From contig NZ_UWOE01000001.1 in NCBI RefSeq assembly GCF_900604355.1, positions 2,790,001 to 2,854,000 of the forward strand: a DNA stretch of 64,000 nucleotides. The letters run 5' to 3'. The notes beneath the pieces were generated by a model. It ran no database searches. It saw only the letters and a program-made list of their open reading frames with translations, and had not been told where the DNA came from. The translations under genes were made by a program, and so were the position numbers. This document shows positions 16,588 through 26,596 of the stretch, piece after piece; position 1 is the stretch's first letter; each line of letters begins with the position of its first letter. The stretch comes from Luxibacter massiliensis. Lineage in GTDB: Bacteria; Bacillota; Clostridia; Lachnospirales; Lachnospiraceae.

Positions 16588-18330
16588 CTATACTGGCAGG
16601 CTCTCCCTAACACACAATGTCCCCCATCCCATCTGGTTATTAGGCCACCTGTCAAATCCCGGCAGTCTCTGTGCACCCCTGCGCAGGTAAGCCTTCACCT
16701 TTTCACCATATAAATAGGCATCATTTCCCTTCAAGATCCCCCACTCCATCAAAAGGGCCGCGCTCCCTGTCACAAATGGCGTCGCAAATGATGTGCCACT
16801 GAAACTGGCATATCCGCCTCCAGGCACAGCTGTTGTAATATTAACTCCAGGTGCAGCCAAATCTGGCTTTGATGTAATGGGACTGCTGTACACAGAAGCA
16901 GGCCCCCTGCCGGAAAAATCAGCATAGCTAAATGTCAGTCCGTTATATGCGCCTACAGTAATGACTCTGGAGGCCGTGGAGGGAATTGTCAATGTCATAT
17001 CACTTTTTGGAAACTGAAACGCAGTCCCTATGTTCAAAGCATTCTGGCTGGGAAGCCACATCTGGTATTCCCCTGTCACGATTTTTCTAGGCGTCAATAT
17101 CAGCCTCCAAACACCACTGTCTATAAAAGACTGCCTGGGAAGGAAATCAATAAAAATCTCCTGCCTCACACTAAAAGGACTGGGTTCGCCATAGTAAAGC
17201 AGGATCTCTGTCTGGCCAAGCACAAAACGCTGAGGGCCAAGGATTTCCTGGATAGGCCCGACTCTGATGCCGGAGGGACTGACTATGGATATATCAATTT
17301 CATCCACATAGGATTTCCATATCTGCACATTTACAGTGGGTTCATTCACCTGTACCCCAAGCTGGACTGCCTCTTCTATATTTTCTTCGAGCACTCCGGC
17401 TGTATGCCCTGCGCTTACTCCTTCGTTTCCGCTGCCCACGCAAATGACACATTTCCAGTAATTTGACATATCGTCCAAATATCGCTCCAGAAGAGATGTC
17501 CCGTCGTGTGACCCATATGTATTCCCAAAACTAATATTCACAGCCACCGGCATCCCATACTCCAAACCCTTTTTTAAAGCATAGTCTACAGCCTGCATTA
17601 ATTCTGTAGTCCTGGGAAACCCTTCCTGTCTGGGACTTCCCAATTTTACAATCAGCAGGTCGCTGTCTGGGGCGACCCCTGCATTCTGCCCGCCAGGACT
17701 CCCTGCACCGTTTCCTGCTGCAATTCCCGCCACTGCCGTCCCGTGCCCTGATATGTCCCGGCTGGGGACAACGGCCTCCCTGGCAGCTTGGTCCGGCTGT
17801 AAAAGCGCCTCATCAATCTGTTCCTGGGTATATTCTGTCCCGATGGCATAACCTTGGGGCGGGTTCCCCTGTATAGTCTGATCCCACAATACACGGATTC
17901 TTGTGGTACCGTCCGCATTTCTAAAATCCCTGTTTGCATAGTCAATCCCGCTGTCCAGCACAGCTGTCAGTATTCCCTTCCCCCGCAAAGAAAAAGGAGT
18001 TCTCTGCACCGCATTGATGCAGGAAACTCTCTTTCCGTTTGCCACTTCAAAGAACAGCCTCTTTGGTTTCTCAATATATTCAACCTGTGGAACAGCCGAA
18101 AGAGCCTCCACCAAATTCTCTCTGACCGTCAGGATCGCATATTCATTGGTCAGCTCTGTCACTGTCTCTGCCAGCTCCCGGACTCTGTCCAGGGATCCAG
18201 AATATTTAATGATCAAATCCCATACTTTATCAATGGGATAGAATCCAACTTCTAGTTCCAGTGATTTTATACGCTCTTCTTCCGTAGCATCTAAAGCAAG
18301 ATTCAGAAGATTCTCTATTTTTTGGCTCAT
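16588..18330 (-). CDS. S8 family serine peptidase (subtilisin-like, CspB-type architecture)
   Basis: A 580-residue protease with the catalytic triad in AVLDSGIDYANRDF (Asp), ISGHGTAVAGIAAG (His) and FSGTSFATPFVTGSAALLM (Ser). An inserted jelly-roll-like domain lies between the His and Ser segments, as in the Clostridium Csp germination proteases. An N-terminal region of about 90 residues resembles a prodomain. There is no signal peptide, so it acts inside the cell or spore. AAGGAGCGGTGA precedes the ATG. All three catalytic residues are present, so it should be active. Neighbours give no clue to its target. Confidence 0.88.
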   Translation of the reverse strand: MSQKIENLLNLALDATEEERIKSLELEVGFYPIDKVWDLIIKYSGSLDRVRELAETVTELTNEYAILTVRENLVEALSAVPQVEYIEKPKRLFFEVANGKRVSCINAVQRTPFSLRGKGILTAVLDSGIDYANRDFRNADGTTRIRVLWDQTIQGNPPQGYAIGTEYTQEQIDEALLQPDQAAREAVVPSRDISGHGTAVAGIAAGNGAGSPGGQNAGVAPDSDLLIVKLGSPRQEGFPRTTELMQAVDYALKKGLEYGMPVAVNISFGNTYGSHDGTSLLERYLDDMSNYWKCVICVGSGNEGVSAGHTAGVLEENIEEAVQLGVQVNEPTVNVQIWKSYVDEIDISIVSPSGIRVGPIQEILGPQRFVLGQTEILLYYGEPSPFSVRQEIFIDFLPRQSFIDSGVWRLILTPRKIVTGEYQMWLPSQNALNIGTAFQFPKSDMTLTIPSTASRVITVGAYNGLTFSYADFSGRGPASVYSSPITSKPDLAAPGVNITTAVPGGGYASFSGTSFATPFVTGSAALLMEWGILKGNDAYLYGEKVKAYLRRGAQRLPGFDRWPNNQMGWGTLCVRESLPV

Positions 18331-18444
18331 TCACCGCTCCTTATGACAAACTAATTATATCCTATTCCCCAGCTTTAGCCGAAGAGACGCCTTTTTAGCC
18401 GTGTACTTAGGCGAACTCTTTATAGTACACCTCTTTCACAGTAT

Positions 18445-19050
18445 TTATTTTCCCTCTCCTTTATACGGTGCAAACACATAGGGAAGGAAGTATCCCTGGT
18501 CATGGCGGCACACTGGGCAAACTGAGGGCGCCTGCTTCCCTTCATGGATATATCCACAGTTAGTGCAGATCCATTTGCATTCCTCAATACCTGCATAATA
18601 CTGATTATCTTCCAGCATTTTAGCCACCTCTGCAAAACGCATCTGGTGAGTATGCTCGATCTCTGCAATTTGGTAAAACGCAGAAGCTACTTCTAAAAAC
18701 CCTTCTTCCTTCGCCGTATCTCCAAACGCCTGATAGACATCCTCATATTCCTCTCTCTCATTATGCTCCGCCGCCCGTAAAAGCTCTGCCAAGGTAGGCT
18801 GCTGGTCTACTGGATAGCTTCCATCAATCGTAATAGTCTCGCCTGCCATATCTTCAAGTAAATCATAGAATCTTTCAGCGTGGGCCCTCTCCTGATCTGC
18901 AGTATACAGGAAAATATCAGAAATTGTATACATCTTCAGATCTCTGGCTTTGTCCGCCGCAATCGTATATCTATTCCTCGCCTGACTCTCACCCGCAAAG
19001 GCCCTCATCAGATTTTCTTTTGTTTTGCTTTCTGCAAAATTAACAGCCAT
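18445..19050 (-). CDS. rbr: Rubrerythrin
   Basis: A 201-residue non-haem iron peroxidase protecting anaerobes from hydrogen peroxide. The N-terminal ferritin-like part has diiron Glu/His motifs (AGESQARNRYTIAADKA, DQERAHAERFYD, EIEHTHQMRF). The C-terminal rubredoxin-like domain has CTNCGYIHEG and CPVCRHDQGYF. The ATG at 19050 follows AAAGGAG. It is monocistronic here. Control by the PerR-like regulator at 14.3 kb would be expected for the family, but I see no matching box in the short leader. Confidence 0.95.
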   Translation of the reverse strand: MAVNFAESKTKENLMRAFAGESQARNRYTIAADKARDLKMYTISDIFLYTADQERAHAERFYDLLEDMAGETITIDGSYPVDQQPTLAELLRAAEHNEREEYEDVYQAFGDTAKEEGFLEVASAFYQIAEIEHTHQMRFAEVAKMLEDNQYYAGIEECKWICTNCGYIHEGKQAPSVCPVCRHDQGYFLPYVFAPYKGEGK

Positions 19051-19149
19051 AATACACACTCCTTTTTTATAAGTAGTATGTACCATAGACGGTAAAATAT
19101 ACCTTATTTCACAGCTTTTTGCTGTGGATTGGCCCTTTGGGCTGGATAT

Positions 19150-20166
19150 TTAGTTAAAGCCTATCAATCTTCTTGCCACACTGTAAACCATGGAAGATAC
19201 CTTACGTCCTGATCTGCCAGGCAAATTGATTGTCTGTCCCAAAATGCCATAGCGTATTTTCATATAAGTCTTGTAATCTTTCTTCTTTAAATATCCCCAC
19301 AGTTCTGCTTTTTTCTCTAAATTTTCTTTATTTTTGGAGCGGATACATAAAATAGATGACACAGTCATCATGATAGCCAGATAATTAACCATATATTTTC
19401 TCAGCTTTTTACTCGAAATCATCCTGAGTTCATACATCCCAATCATACACTTTGTCACAAATATCTGCTGGTCAACCCTGGATATCATAATTTTTTCATT
19501 TACAGACTGATCCTCCCTGCCGATAAAATATCTGTAAAAATCTACATCCATATAATACATTGTCCTGACATGGGGCAAGGGGTAATATACATATATATTA
19601 TCCACATAAAATGTATGCCGGGGCAGTTTTAACTGGCACAGCTTAAGCATCTCAGTCCGGTAAAGCACAGAGTGCATCAGTATATACTGATCCAGGTGGA
19701 AATGCCCTATATCATCCCAGTGGAAAACCTGATTCTGGGGAAGCACATTCTTATAGCGCATGACTTTCTTATGGGAAACGCCTGCTTTTTCATAGACGTA
19801 GTTAGATATAACCATATCCACATCTGTCCCTGCCTGTACAAACCCCCTGACAGTATCCAAAATTTTCATCAGTGCCTCTTCATCCACCCAGTCGTCACTG
19901 TCCACCACCTTAAAGTATTTGCCGGCTGCATGGGTAAGGCCAGAATTAACTGCATCCCCATGCCCTCCATTTTCTTTATTTATTACTTTGACGATAGATG
20001 GATACTGCTCTGCAAAACGCTTGGCTATCTTTTTAGTCTTATCCGTTGATCCGTCGTTTACAATAATGACCTCAACATCTTCTCCGCCTTTCAATATGGA
20101 ATTTACCGCTTTCTCCATATAAGCCTCTGAGTTATAACATGGGATTGCAAATGTTATATATTTCAT
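19150..20166 (-). CDS. Family 2 glycosyltransferase
   Basis: A 338-residue cytoplasmic or membrane-associated transferase. The GT-A fold is shown by FAIPCYNSEAYMEKAVNSIL at the N-terminus, IIVNDGSTDKTKKIA, and the DxD-like VVDSDDWVDEEAL near residue 92. The C-terminal 120 residues are basic (KKLRKYMVNYLAIMM) and may contact membrane. Acceptor and sugar are unknown. It is isolated, with no polysaccharide cluster around it. Confidence 0.9.
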   Translation of the reverse strand: MKYITFAIPCYNSEAYMEKAVNSILKGGEDVEVIIVNDGSTDKTKKIAKRFAEQYPSIVKVINKENGGHGDAVNSGLTHAAGKYFKVVDSDDWVDEEALMKILDTVRGFVQAGTDVDMVISNYVYEKAGVSHKKVMRYKNVLPQNQVFHWDDIGHFHLDQYILMHSVLYRTEMLKLCQLKLPRHTFYVDNIYVYYPLPHVRTMYYMDVDFYRYFIGREDQSVNEKIMISRVDQQIFVTKCMIGMYELRMISSKKLRKYMVNYLAIMMTVSSILCIRSKNKENLEKKAELWGYLKKKDYKTYMKIRYGILGQTINLPGRSGRKVSSMVYSVARRLIGFN

Positions 20167-20402
20167 AGTAAATACCTCTTCCTTTTAATTACAAAATTAT
20201 ACTGCACATTTCTTAATATTCCAACTATTTTTATAGAAATACCTGCTGTTTTCAAACACTCCCCAGTTGTCAAATATCTCTTTATCCTTTATAGTTACTT
20301 TAGGACATCATTGATTATTAATGTGCCCCGCAGGCGAAAGGGATTTTTATAAGATGTGCAGGCACGCTCTAAACAACCTGAAAAATACAATGGAGGTATT
20401 GA

Positions 20403-21644
20403 ATGACTATGAAAAAAAATGCAATCGTCGGACAATCCGGCGGCCCTACTGCAGTGATCAACGCCAGTCTTTACGGAGTTATCTATGAGGCCCTCAACAG
20501 AGAGGATTCTATAGGGACAATCTATGGCATGATCAACGGAATTGAAGGATTTCTCCAGAATCATTATATGGATATGAGGCCAGTAGATGAATCCGGGGAG
20601 CTTGAACTTATTAAGACTACACCCGGCTCCTACCTGGGATCCTGCAGATATAAAATGCCTGAAAATCTAGAAGACCCTGTATATGCCAGCCTTTTTGAGA
20701 AATTTATGGAACTGAATATCGGATACTTTTTTTATATTGGAGGGAACGACTCCATGGACACGGTCAGCAAGCTGTCCCGATATGCCCAAAAATGCGAAAG
20801 TGACATTCGTTTTATCGGGATCCCCAAAACAATAGACAATGACCTGACAGAAACGGACCATACTCCTGGTTTTGGAAGTGCCGCAAAATATATTGCCTCT
20901 ACCGTACGGGAGATTTCAACAGACGCCTCTGTATATGATCATAAAAATTCTGTCACCATCGTGGAGATTATGGGGCGCCATGCCGGATGGCTTACTGCCG
21001 CCAGCGTCCTGGCCAGGAAGTTTAAAGGAGACAATCCAGTGCTCATATACCTGCCGGAGGCTGATTTTGACCAGGATACATTTATCCAGCGCGTCAGCGA
21101 GGCACTGGTATGCACACCTAACCTAGTTGTCTGCATTTCGGAAGGGATACATGACAAAAATGGCACCTTCGTCTGTGAACTTTCCAGCGATGTGGGAGTG
21201 GACGCCTTCGGGCATAAAATGCTGACAGGCTCCGGCAAATATCTTGAGAACCTGGTAAAGGAAAAACTCGGCGTCAAGGTGCGGTCTATTGAACTCAATG
21301 TATGCCAGCGCTGCTCTTCTGCCATGCTGTCAAAAACAGACCATAAGGAGGCCATTGCCTCTGGGGCCTATGGAGTAAAATGTGCTCTCGACGGAGAAAC
21401 TGGAAAGATGATAGCTTTCAAAAGAACTGAAGGATCCTCCTATGCTATTAACTATATCACAGCAGATGTGAATATAGTCTGCAATCAGGAAAAGACTGTA
21501 CCCACCACGTGGATAACAAATGATGGAACAGATATCAGTGAGGATTTTGTCTCTTACGCAAGGCCGCTCATACAAGGGGAGGTAGATGTGCCATCCAAAG
21601 ATGGCGTCCCTGAATTTGCATACCGCAAATCCAATACCTTGTAA
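20403..21644 (+). CDS. 6-phosphofructokinase, probably PPi-dependent
   Basis: A 413-residue glycolytic enzyme forming fructose 1,6-bisphosphate. The N-terminus has GQSGGPTAVINASLYG. The donor-site loop reads YIGGNDSMDT, with Asp where ATP-dependent enzymes have the second Gly of GGDGS, and the next motif is PKTIDNDL, with the Lys typical of PPi users. Both points suggest pyrophosphate rather than ATP as donor. GRHAGWL and the substrate-binding Arg region are intact. GGAGG lies 6 bases before the ATG at 20403; a second ATG follows two codons on. Confidence 0.9.
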   Translation: MTMKKNAIVGQSGGPTAVINASLYGVIYEALNREDSIGTIYGMINGIEGFLQNHYMDMRPVDESGELELIKTTPGSYLGSCRYKMPENLEDPVYASLFEKFMELNIGYFFYIGGNDSMDTVSKLSRYAQKCESDIRFIGIPKTIDNDLTETDHTPGFGSAAKYIASTVREISTDASVYDHKNSVTIVEIMGRHAGWLTAASVLARKFKGDNPVLIYLPEADFDQDTFIQRVSEALVCTPNLVVCISEGIHDKNGTFVCELSSDVGVDAFGHKMLTGSGKYLENLVKEKLGVKVRSIELNVCQRCSSAMLSKTDHKEAIASGAYGVKCALDGETGKMIAFKRTEGSSYAINYITADVNIVCNQEKTVPTTWITNDGTDISEDFVSYARPLIQGEVDVPSKDGVPEFAYRKSNTL

Positions 21645-21684
21645 ATTAAAACCGGTTCCTACAGGCATGTATAAATCATATAAA

Positions 21685-21727
21685 GGCACTGTAAACCAGA
21701 TAGTCTCCCCGCCTGGTTTACAGTGCC
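21685..21727. terminator. Bidirectional terminator between pfk and the GH32 gene
   Basis: A perfect 15-bp stem, GGCACTGTAAACCAG with its complement, closes a 13-base loop between two convergent genes. Only short T/A runs flank it. Confidence 0.7.
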
Positions 21728-21794
21728 AAAGCTTTCCTGCCTCTTTCGGGCAAATAACTATAGCCAAGAGCCAAGGCTGCCTGCAAAACTATTT

Positions 21795-23273
21795 TTACAT
21801 TGTTTTAGCTATTTCCCAGCTTTCCATTTTTTCAATAACTGCTCTCCCCCCTGTGGCTGCTATATAATTCTTGCAGTCCTCCTGGGGCAAAAATACATTA
21901 CAGGATATATTATTTTTATAGTCGTTACTGAAAAGCTCTAAAGAACTCTTATCCGAGAAAATATGGATATCCAGATATTCTTTTCCCATTAAATTCAATG
22001 GACTCCTGGCAACCCCCTTACTCCAGCCATCCGAACGGCTTCTGTCGAATGTAATTTCGGCCTTTTCAATATCAAAAGTAATTTCTGTTTTCATTTCTCC
22101 GGATACCCGCAGCACTAGCGAAATTTTCCGTGCAGTTGATTCAGTAAGGCGGATTCTGAATTTCATTTCAAAAACATTTCCCTGCCTCAGTGCCAGGGGT
22201 TCACCCTCCCCGAGGATCACCTCATTTCGTTCTTTACAGCTCTGCCTTAACTCTTCTGCTTCTCTGACAGGCAGAAATTTCAATGTCTGATCCTCACATA
22301 GCACAACCTCTCTTGGCAGGTTAAAGGATCCGCACCATCCCTCCCGGTATGTAGGCCCCCAGTCTTTCCAGAAAGGCATCCAGTCCCACGCATTGGCCCA
22401 CCCTACAATAATTCTCCGGCCATCCGGCGCTTCAAAGGATTGGGGCGCATAGTAATCGAATCCCCAGTCAATCTCGCCGGAAACTACAGGGTAAAACTTT
22501 CCAGTGCTGTAATCAAAATCCCCTGTAAGGTAAACACTGGTCCTCTCTCCTCCTCCCATAGGAGAAAACATAAGTACGTACTTATCCCCCACAGGAAAGA
22601 AATCCGGGCATTCCCACATATATCCCCACTCTCCCCTGCTCTCCGCCAATACATTTACAAATTCCCAGTTAAGCATATCTTCAGACTTATACAGGAGCGC
22701 CTGGGCCATGCCGCCCTTGTTGGCCCCGCATATTACATAGTACGTGCCGCCGTGCTTCCACAGTTTCGGATCCCTGAAAAAATTCCCGGGGACGCCCTCA
22801 GGCGCTTTCAAAACCGGGTTCCCCTCATATTTTTCAAAATGGATTCCATCTTCACTGTACGCAATACACTGAGACTGTTCAAATCCACATCCATTATTAG
22901 TTGTTCCTGTATACATCAGAAATAATTTTCCGTCATGCTCAATTGCACTTCCTGAAAAACATCCTCCCTGATGATGGTTATCGTAGTTCTCACTGGGTGC
23001 AAGTGCTAAAGGAAGATACTCCCAGTGGAACAAATCCTCGCTCACTGCATGGCCCCAATGCATACTTGACCAAAAGCCTTCATATGGGTTATGTTGATAA
23101 AAGAAGTGGTATTTCCCCTTAAAATAAATCAGGCCATTGGGGTCATTGAGCCATCCCGTCTGAGGCATAAAATGATAATGCTGCCTCATCCTTCCCTGCC
23201 CCACTATTTCCTTTTTCGCGTCAATCTCTCTCTGAGCCTTCTCAATATTTTGCCGCATTAATTCTTTAGACAT
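21795..23273 (-). CDS. Glycoside hydrolase family 32 beta-fructosidase (sucrose-6-phosphate hydrolase/invertase type)
   Basis: A 492-residue intracellular hydrolase of beta-fructosidic bonds. The nucleophile motif is GWLNDPNGLIYF near residue 40, the transition-state RDP is in NFFRDPKLW, and the acid/base Glu is in MWECPDFF. The C-terminal beta-sandwich ends in SSLELFSND, also typical. There is no signal peptide. It lies 20 bases downstream of the GH172 gene in the LacI-controlled operon, so it probably finishes the breakdown of an imported fructoside after GH172 action. The natural substrate could be sucrose, inulobiose or a fructo-oligosaccharide. Confidence 0.93.
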   Translation of the reverse strand: MSKELMRQNIEKAQREIDAKKEIVGQGRMRQHYHFMPQTGWLNDPNGLIYFKGKYHFFYQHNPYEGFWSSMHWGHAVSEDLFHWEYLPLALAPSENYDNHHQGGCFSGSAIEHDGKLFLMYTGTTNNGCGFEQSQCIAYSEDGIHFEKYEGNPVLKAPEGVPGNFFRDPKLWKHGGTYYVICGANKGGMAQALLYKSEDMLNWEFVNVLAESRGEWGYMWECPDFFPVGDKYVLMFSPMGGGERTSVYLTGDFDYSTGKFYPVVSGEIDWGFDYYAPQSFEAPDGRRIIVGWANAWDWMPFWKDWGPTYREGWCGSFNLPREVVLCEDQTLKFLPVREAEELRQSCKERNEVILGEGEPLALRQGNVFEMKFRIRLTESTARKISLVLRVSGEMKTEITFDIEKAEITFDRSRSDGWSKGVARSPLNLMGKEYLDIHIFSDKSSLELFSNDYKNNISCNVFLPQEDCKNYIAATGGRAVIEKMESWEIAKTM

Positions 23274-23293
23274 AAGACTCCTCCAGTTTTTTC

Positions 23294-24637
23294 CTATTTA
23301 TATTCCTCACGAAGTTTCTTTGCAAACTCCGTGTTCAGTTTAGACTCTCTGCGGGCCTTTTCTTCCTTAATCCTGAACTGCTCCTGCCTTGCCGGTGAAT
23401 ATTCCTCCCAACGTTTTGCGTAGGACTCCCTGGCCGCCTGCATTTCCCCAGTCAGCTCAGGCTGCCTTAATTTACGTTCTGGAAGAGCAGGCACATTAGG
23501 CAGCCGCTCTTCCACAGGAAGAATAGTAAGAGGTTTGGCTGTAGGCAGTATCTGATACCAGTATGCGGTGGAACTCCAATCGTCAGACAAGTGATTTGCA
23601 TGTCCATGCTCTATAGTTACACGCAGCTTTTTCTCAAACCTCACCGGATCTGTAATGTGAAAACGGTATGAAACCTGGAATCCGTCTGTATCCCCTTCAT
23701 GGACAATTGTCCCAAAGAATGGAAATGCGTTGCGCTGCATCCCCCATGCATGGTTAAAATAATCTTCTGTCCCTGTGCCATTCAGGCTTGGATACTCTTC
23801 TCCATCAATGAAAAACATATCATTGCCTTCTCCCCACCAGCTTCCCTGGTAATGCTTCACAGTCAGGTTACAGCCCACATAGTGGCCTGTCCCCTCTACA
23901 TCCAGCACTGTATAGTTTCCTTCCCCTTTAAAATTCGTTACATTATTTACCTCAGGGGAATTTACCTGGATGTCAGGCCCCCATCCCTCACAGGGATTCT
24001 CCCTGTGCCAGCTTGCATGGAAATATGCCGTATTTTTGTCAAGCGGCTCTTTATACATCTCATAATCAATATTAAAATATAAAATAAACGGAAGGTCATT
24101 CTCATTTATGATTTCTATTTTTGCCTTTTTATTAAATGGCATTGGAAAATAGCATGATACGGAACAAGGCGCTCCATAACGGCCTGCCTCCTCCGGCTTT
24201 AATGAGACATTAAATGGGAGGGAAGTAAAATTCCCCGGATAGCAGTTCCCGATACAGAAGAAATCTCCAAAAGGGGCCAGCACGCTGGGGGTATCCTGGT
24301 CATCCCAGGTGATTTTAATCAGCGCTTTTCTATAATAAAACGGATCATAATCGTCCCATATAACCCCCAGCGCCGGATGTATTTCCATAACCGGAGCCGC
24401 AGAAGCGTTCTGTACTGGGTCAAGAATACTGGGCGCCTTAACTTTTCTACAGGACGATGTCATCCAAATATGAGTTATGCACCCCGGCCCTTCAATCTCC
24501 CCCAGGGTAATACTTTCTTTGGCCGGAATTTCCCAATAATCCTGGTTCTTTCCCCTCTGGTCCCAGCTCGCAAGCCTTCCGTTCCTAGCTTGTTTTACAG
24601 TTGTCAAATCTTGAAATAATCCTGATACTTTACTCAT
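23294..24637 (-). CDS. DUF2961 protein, glycoside hydrolase family 172
   Basis: A 447-residue protein of two jelly-roll-type halves. The hallmark is NGTGTEDYFNHAWGMQRNAF near residues 285-304, and the N-terminal GEIEGPGCITHIWMT is also conserved. The founding GH172 member, from Bifidobacterium dentium, is a difructose dianhydride I synthase/hydrolase; other members are exo-alpha-D-arabinofuranosidases. With a GH32 fructosidase next to it and no arabinan enzymes nearby, action on a difructose anhydride or alpha-fructoside is the better guess. No signal peptide. AAGGAGATTGTATA precedes the ATG. Confidence 0.87.
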   Translation of the reverse strand: MSKVSGLFQDLTTVKQARNGRLASWDQRGKNQDYWEIPAKESITLGEIEGPGCITHIWMTSSCRKVKAPSILDPVQNASAAPVMEIHPALGVIWDDYDPFYYRKALIKITWDDQDTPSVLAPFGDFFCIGNCYPGNFTSLPFNVSLKPEEAGRYGAPCSVSCYFPMPFNKKAKIEIINENDLPFILYFNIDYEMYKEPLDKNTAYFHASWHRENPCEGWGPDIQVNSPEVNNVTNFKGEGNYTVLDVEGTGHYVGCNLTVKHYQGSWWGEGNDMFFIDGEEYPSLNGTGTEDYFNHAWGMQRNAFPFFGTIVHEGDTDGFQVSYRFHITDPVRFEKKLRVTIEHGHANHLSDDWSSTAYWYQILPTAKPLTILPVEERLPNVPALPERKLRQPELTGEMQAARESYAKRWEEYSPARQEQFRIKEEKARRESKLNTEFAKKLREEYK

Positions 24638-24774
24638 TATACAATCTCCTTTTCTTAATCATTTACAATTTTACCTATATATCTGCAGGGACAGGCGGGG
24701 CAGGCGCCCCCAAGCATACGTGAAGCTGTATACAACCTATAATTTCTTTGTATCTGCAGGCCGTACTGCATCTA

Positions 24775-25605
24775 TTACCCTTTTACGGCGCCAGCGGTCA
24801 TCCCTTCTACTATATTTTTTTGGAAGAAACCATAAAAAATCAGCTCTGGTATTATAATCATAATACTTGAAGCCACAATACCGCCATAGTCCACTGTATA
24901 CGTCCCCTTAAAAAAGGAGGCACCCATAGAAAGTGTATAATCCGAAACATCCCGCAGCATAACTGAGGCAAATGGAAACTCATTCCATATATATAACACA
25001 TTAAAAATTACAATTGTGGCAATTACTGGCTTTGCCATGGGAAGAATTACTTTCAGCATTAAATCCCATATACTGCATCCATCAATAACAGCAGCTTCGT
25101 CAATCTCCGTAGGAAGGGACTTCAGATATCCCACCAGCAGCAGCGTATTGAAGGAAATGGAGGTGGCCACATAGGGAAAAATAAGTGCCAGTTTCCCCCT
25201 CAGCCCAAATGCCACATTAATTTTATAAACAGGAAACAACAGTATAAACGGAGATATGGAGAGTCCCATAATTAAAAATCCATATATCAGTGAAACCGCC
25301 CTCTTATTTTTAAACTCCATTCTGGCCAGGACGAAAGAGCTGAAAAACGTAATCACCAGCTCTAATATAAGTGAGACTGCACAGACAAAAAAAGTATTTC
25401 CATATAAGCGTACAAAATCCAATGTCTCAAATGCATTTTTGTAATTTTCCAGGTTCAAACTTTTCGGCAGAGACAGGGGGGCAGATAAAATCTCTGAATT
25501 TGTCTTAAAGGAAAGCACAAGCATCCATATAAACGGGTATACTACCAGAAGCGTAATAAAAACCATCAGGGCATACATAAGAGTTTTCTTCTTTTTATTT
25601 ATCAT
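24775..25605 (-). CDS. Carbohydrate ABC transporter permease (MalG type)
   Basis: A 276-residue inner-membrane protein with six helices. The EAA loop that docks the ATPase is LPTEIDEAAVIDGCSIWDLM near residue 180. The C-terminus ends in IVEGMTAGAVKG, typical of MalG-like permeases. Its ATG overlaps the stop of the preceding permease gene by 4 bases. Together with that permease and the binding protein it forms a CUT1-type sugar importer; an ATPase gene is absent from the operon. Confidence 0.95.
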   Translation of the reverse strand: MINKKKKTLMYALMVFITLLVVYPFIWMLVLSFKTNSEILSAPLSLPKSLNLENYKNAFETLDFVRLYGNTFFVCAVSLILELVITFFSSFVLARMEFKNKRAVSLIYGFLIMGLSISPFILLFPVYKINVAFGLRGKLALIFPYVATSISFNTLLLVGYLKSLPTEIDEAAVIDGCSIWDLMLKVILPMAKPVIATIVIFNVLYIWNEFPFASVMLRDVSDYTLSMGASFFKGTYTVDYGGIVASSIMIIIPELIFYGFFQKNIVEGMTAGAVKG

Positions 25606-26483
25606 ATCCTGTCCCCCCCCCTCTCCCTGGTCAGAAAGGAATAAATTCCTGTAATAATAAGCGAAAGTACAAATGTAATTGTGGCCAGGGACATCCCGTA
25701 TCCATAATCGCTGCTTGTAAATGTCATGGAATAGCTATATGTAACAAGGGTCTCTGACAAATGATTGGGGCCTCCTCCTGTGGTCTGCTGTACAATTTCA
25801 AATATTTTAAACACACCTGTAATAATCAGCACGGATACCGTGGAGATAGTTGTCCGCATCATCGGAATAATAACATAACGTACTTTCTGGACCGGGCCTG
25901 CCCCATCAATTTTCACTGCCTCCAGCACATCCTCCGGTATCATTTTTAACCCGGCAATAAAGATTGTCACAAGATATCCAAGCTGCTGCCAGAAATAAAT
26001 CACTGCTATGCTGTACGGTGAAAACACTTCTCCGCCAATCCATTTATGCTTCAATCCCTCTGCCCCAATAGTATCTAATACATTATTAATGACCCCTATA
26101 TTAGGATCCAAAATATAAACCCATATGATTCCCACAATAATAGGCGCTATAATGGCCGGCGAGAAAATAAATGCTTTCGAAAAACCCGTGCCCTTCAGCT
26201 TATTATTTAACAGTAAAGCTATCAAAAACGAAAGTGTAAGGAGCAGGATAAATGCCAGCACAAAAATAATCATTGTATTTTTCAGGGAAATCCAGAATAC
26301 ATTATCCTGAAATAACCTGATATAATTTGTGAACCCGTTAAACCTTGCCTTTCCAATCCCCGAATATTTCGTAAAGCTGTATCCTACCGCGATTACTATA
26401 GGCAGGACTATAAAAACGCTGTAAACCAGTATTGTGGGAATCAGAAGGCCTATCTTGTATTTTCTTTTACTTAACCAGTGCAT
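25602..26483 (-). CDS. Sugar ABC transporter permease (MalF/UgpA type)
   Basis: About 293 residues with six membrane helices and the EAA loop IPEDVLEAVKIDGAGPVQKV. I prefer the ATG at 26483 (MHWLSKRKYK) because GGGGGAAGGG lies just before it and the size then matches family norm; a GTG at 26543 would add 20 residues without a good ribosome binding site. It pairs with the MalG-type permease as the membrane channel of a CUT1 importer. Confidence 0.94.
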   Translation of the reverse strand: MHWLSKRKYKIGLLIPTILVYSVFIVLPIVIAVGYSFTKYSGIGKARFNGFTNYIRLFQDNVFWISLKNTMIIFVLAFILLLTLSFLIALLLNNKLKGTGFSKAFIFSPAIIAPIIVGIIWVYILDPNIGVINNVLDTIGAEGLKHKWIGGEVFSPYSIAVIYFWQQLGYLVTIFIAGLKMIPEDVLEAVKIDGAGPVQKVRYVIIPMMRTTISTVSVLIITGVFKIFEIVQQTTGGGPNHLSETLVTYSYSMTFTSSDYGYGMSLATITFVLSLIITGIYSFLTRERGGDRI

Positions 26484-26596
26484 ACCCTTCCCCCTTGTGG
26501 TTGGTTTTACTGTCTGAGTTAAACCAGAGACATTATATTCCACGCAGGGCCAATTTCTGGCCTGCGTGAACTATAAAGGTATTCTTTGTAGTCTAA

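Noticed and set aside
24662..24774. Separate promoter before the GH172 gene
   Set aside because: The gap has a small GGGGC/GCCCC hairpin but no convincing -35/-10 pair; I keep the gene in the upstream operon.
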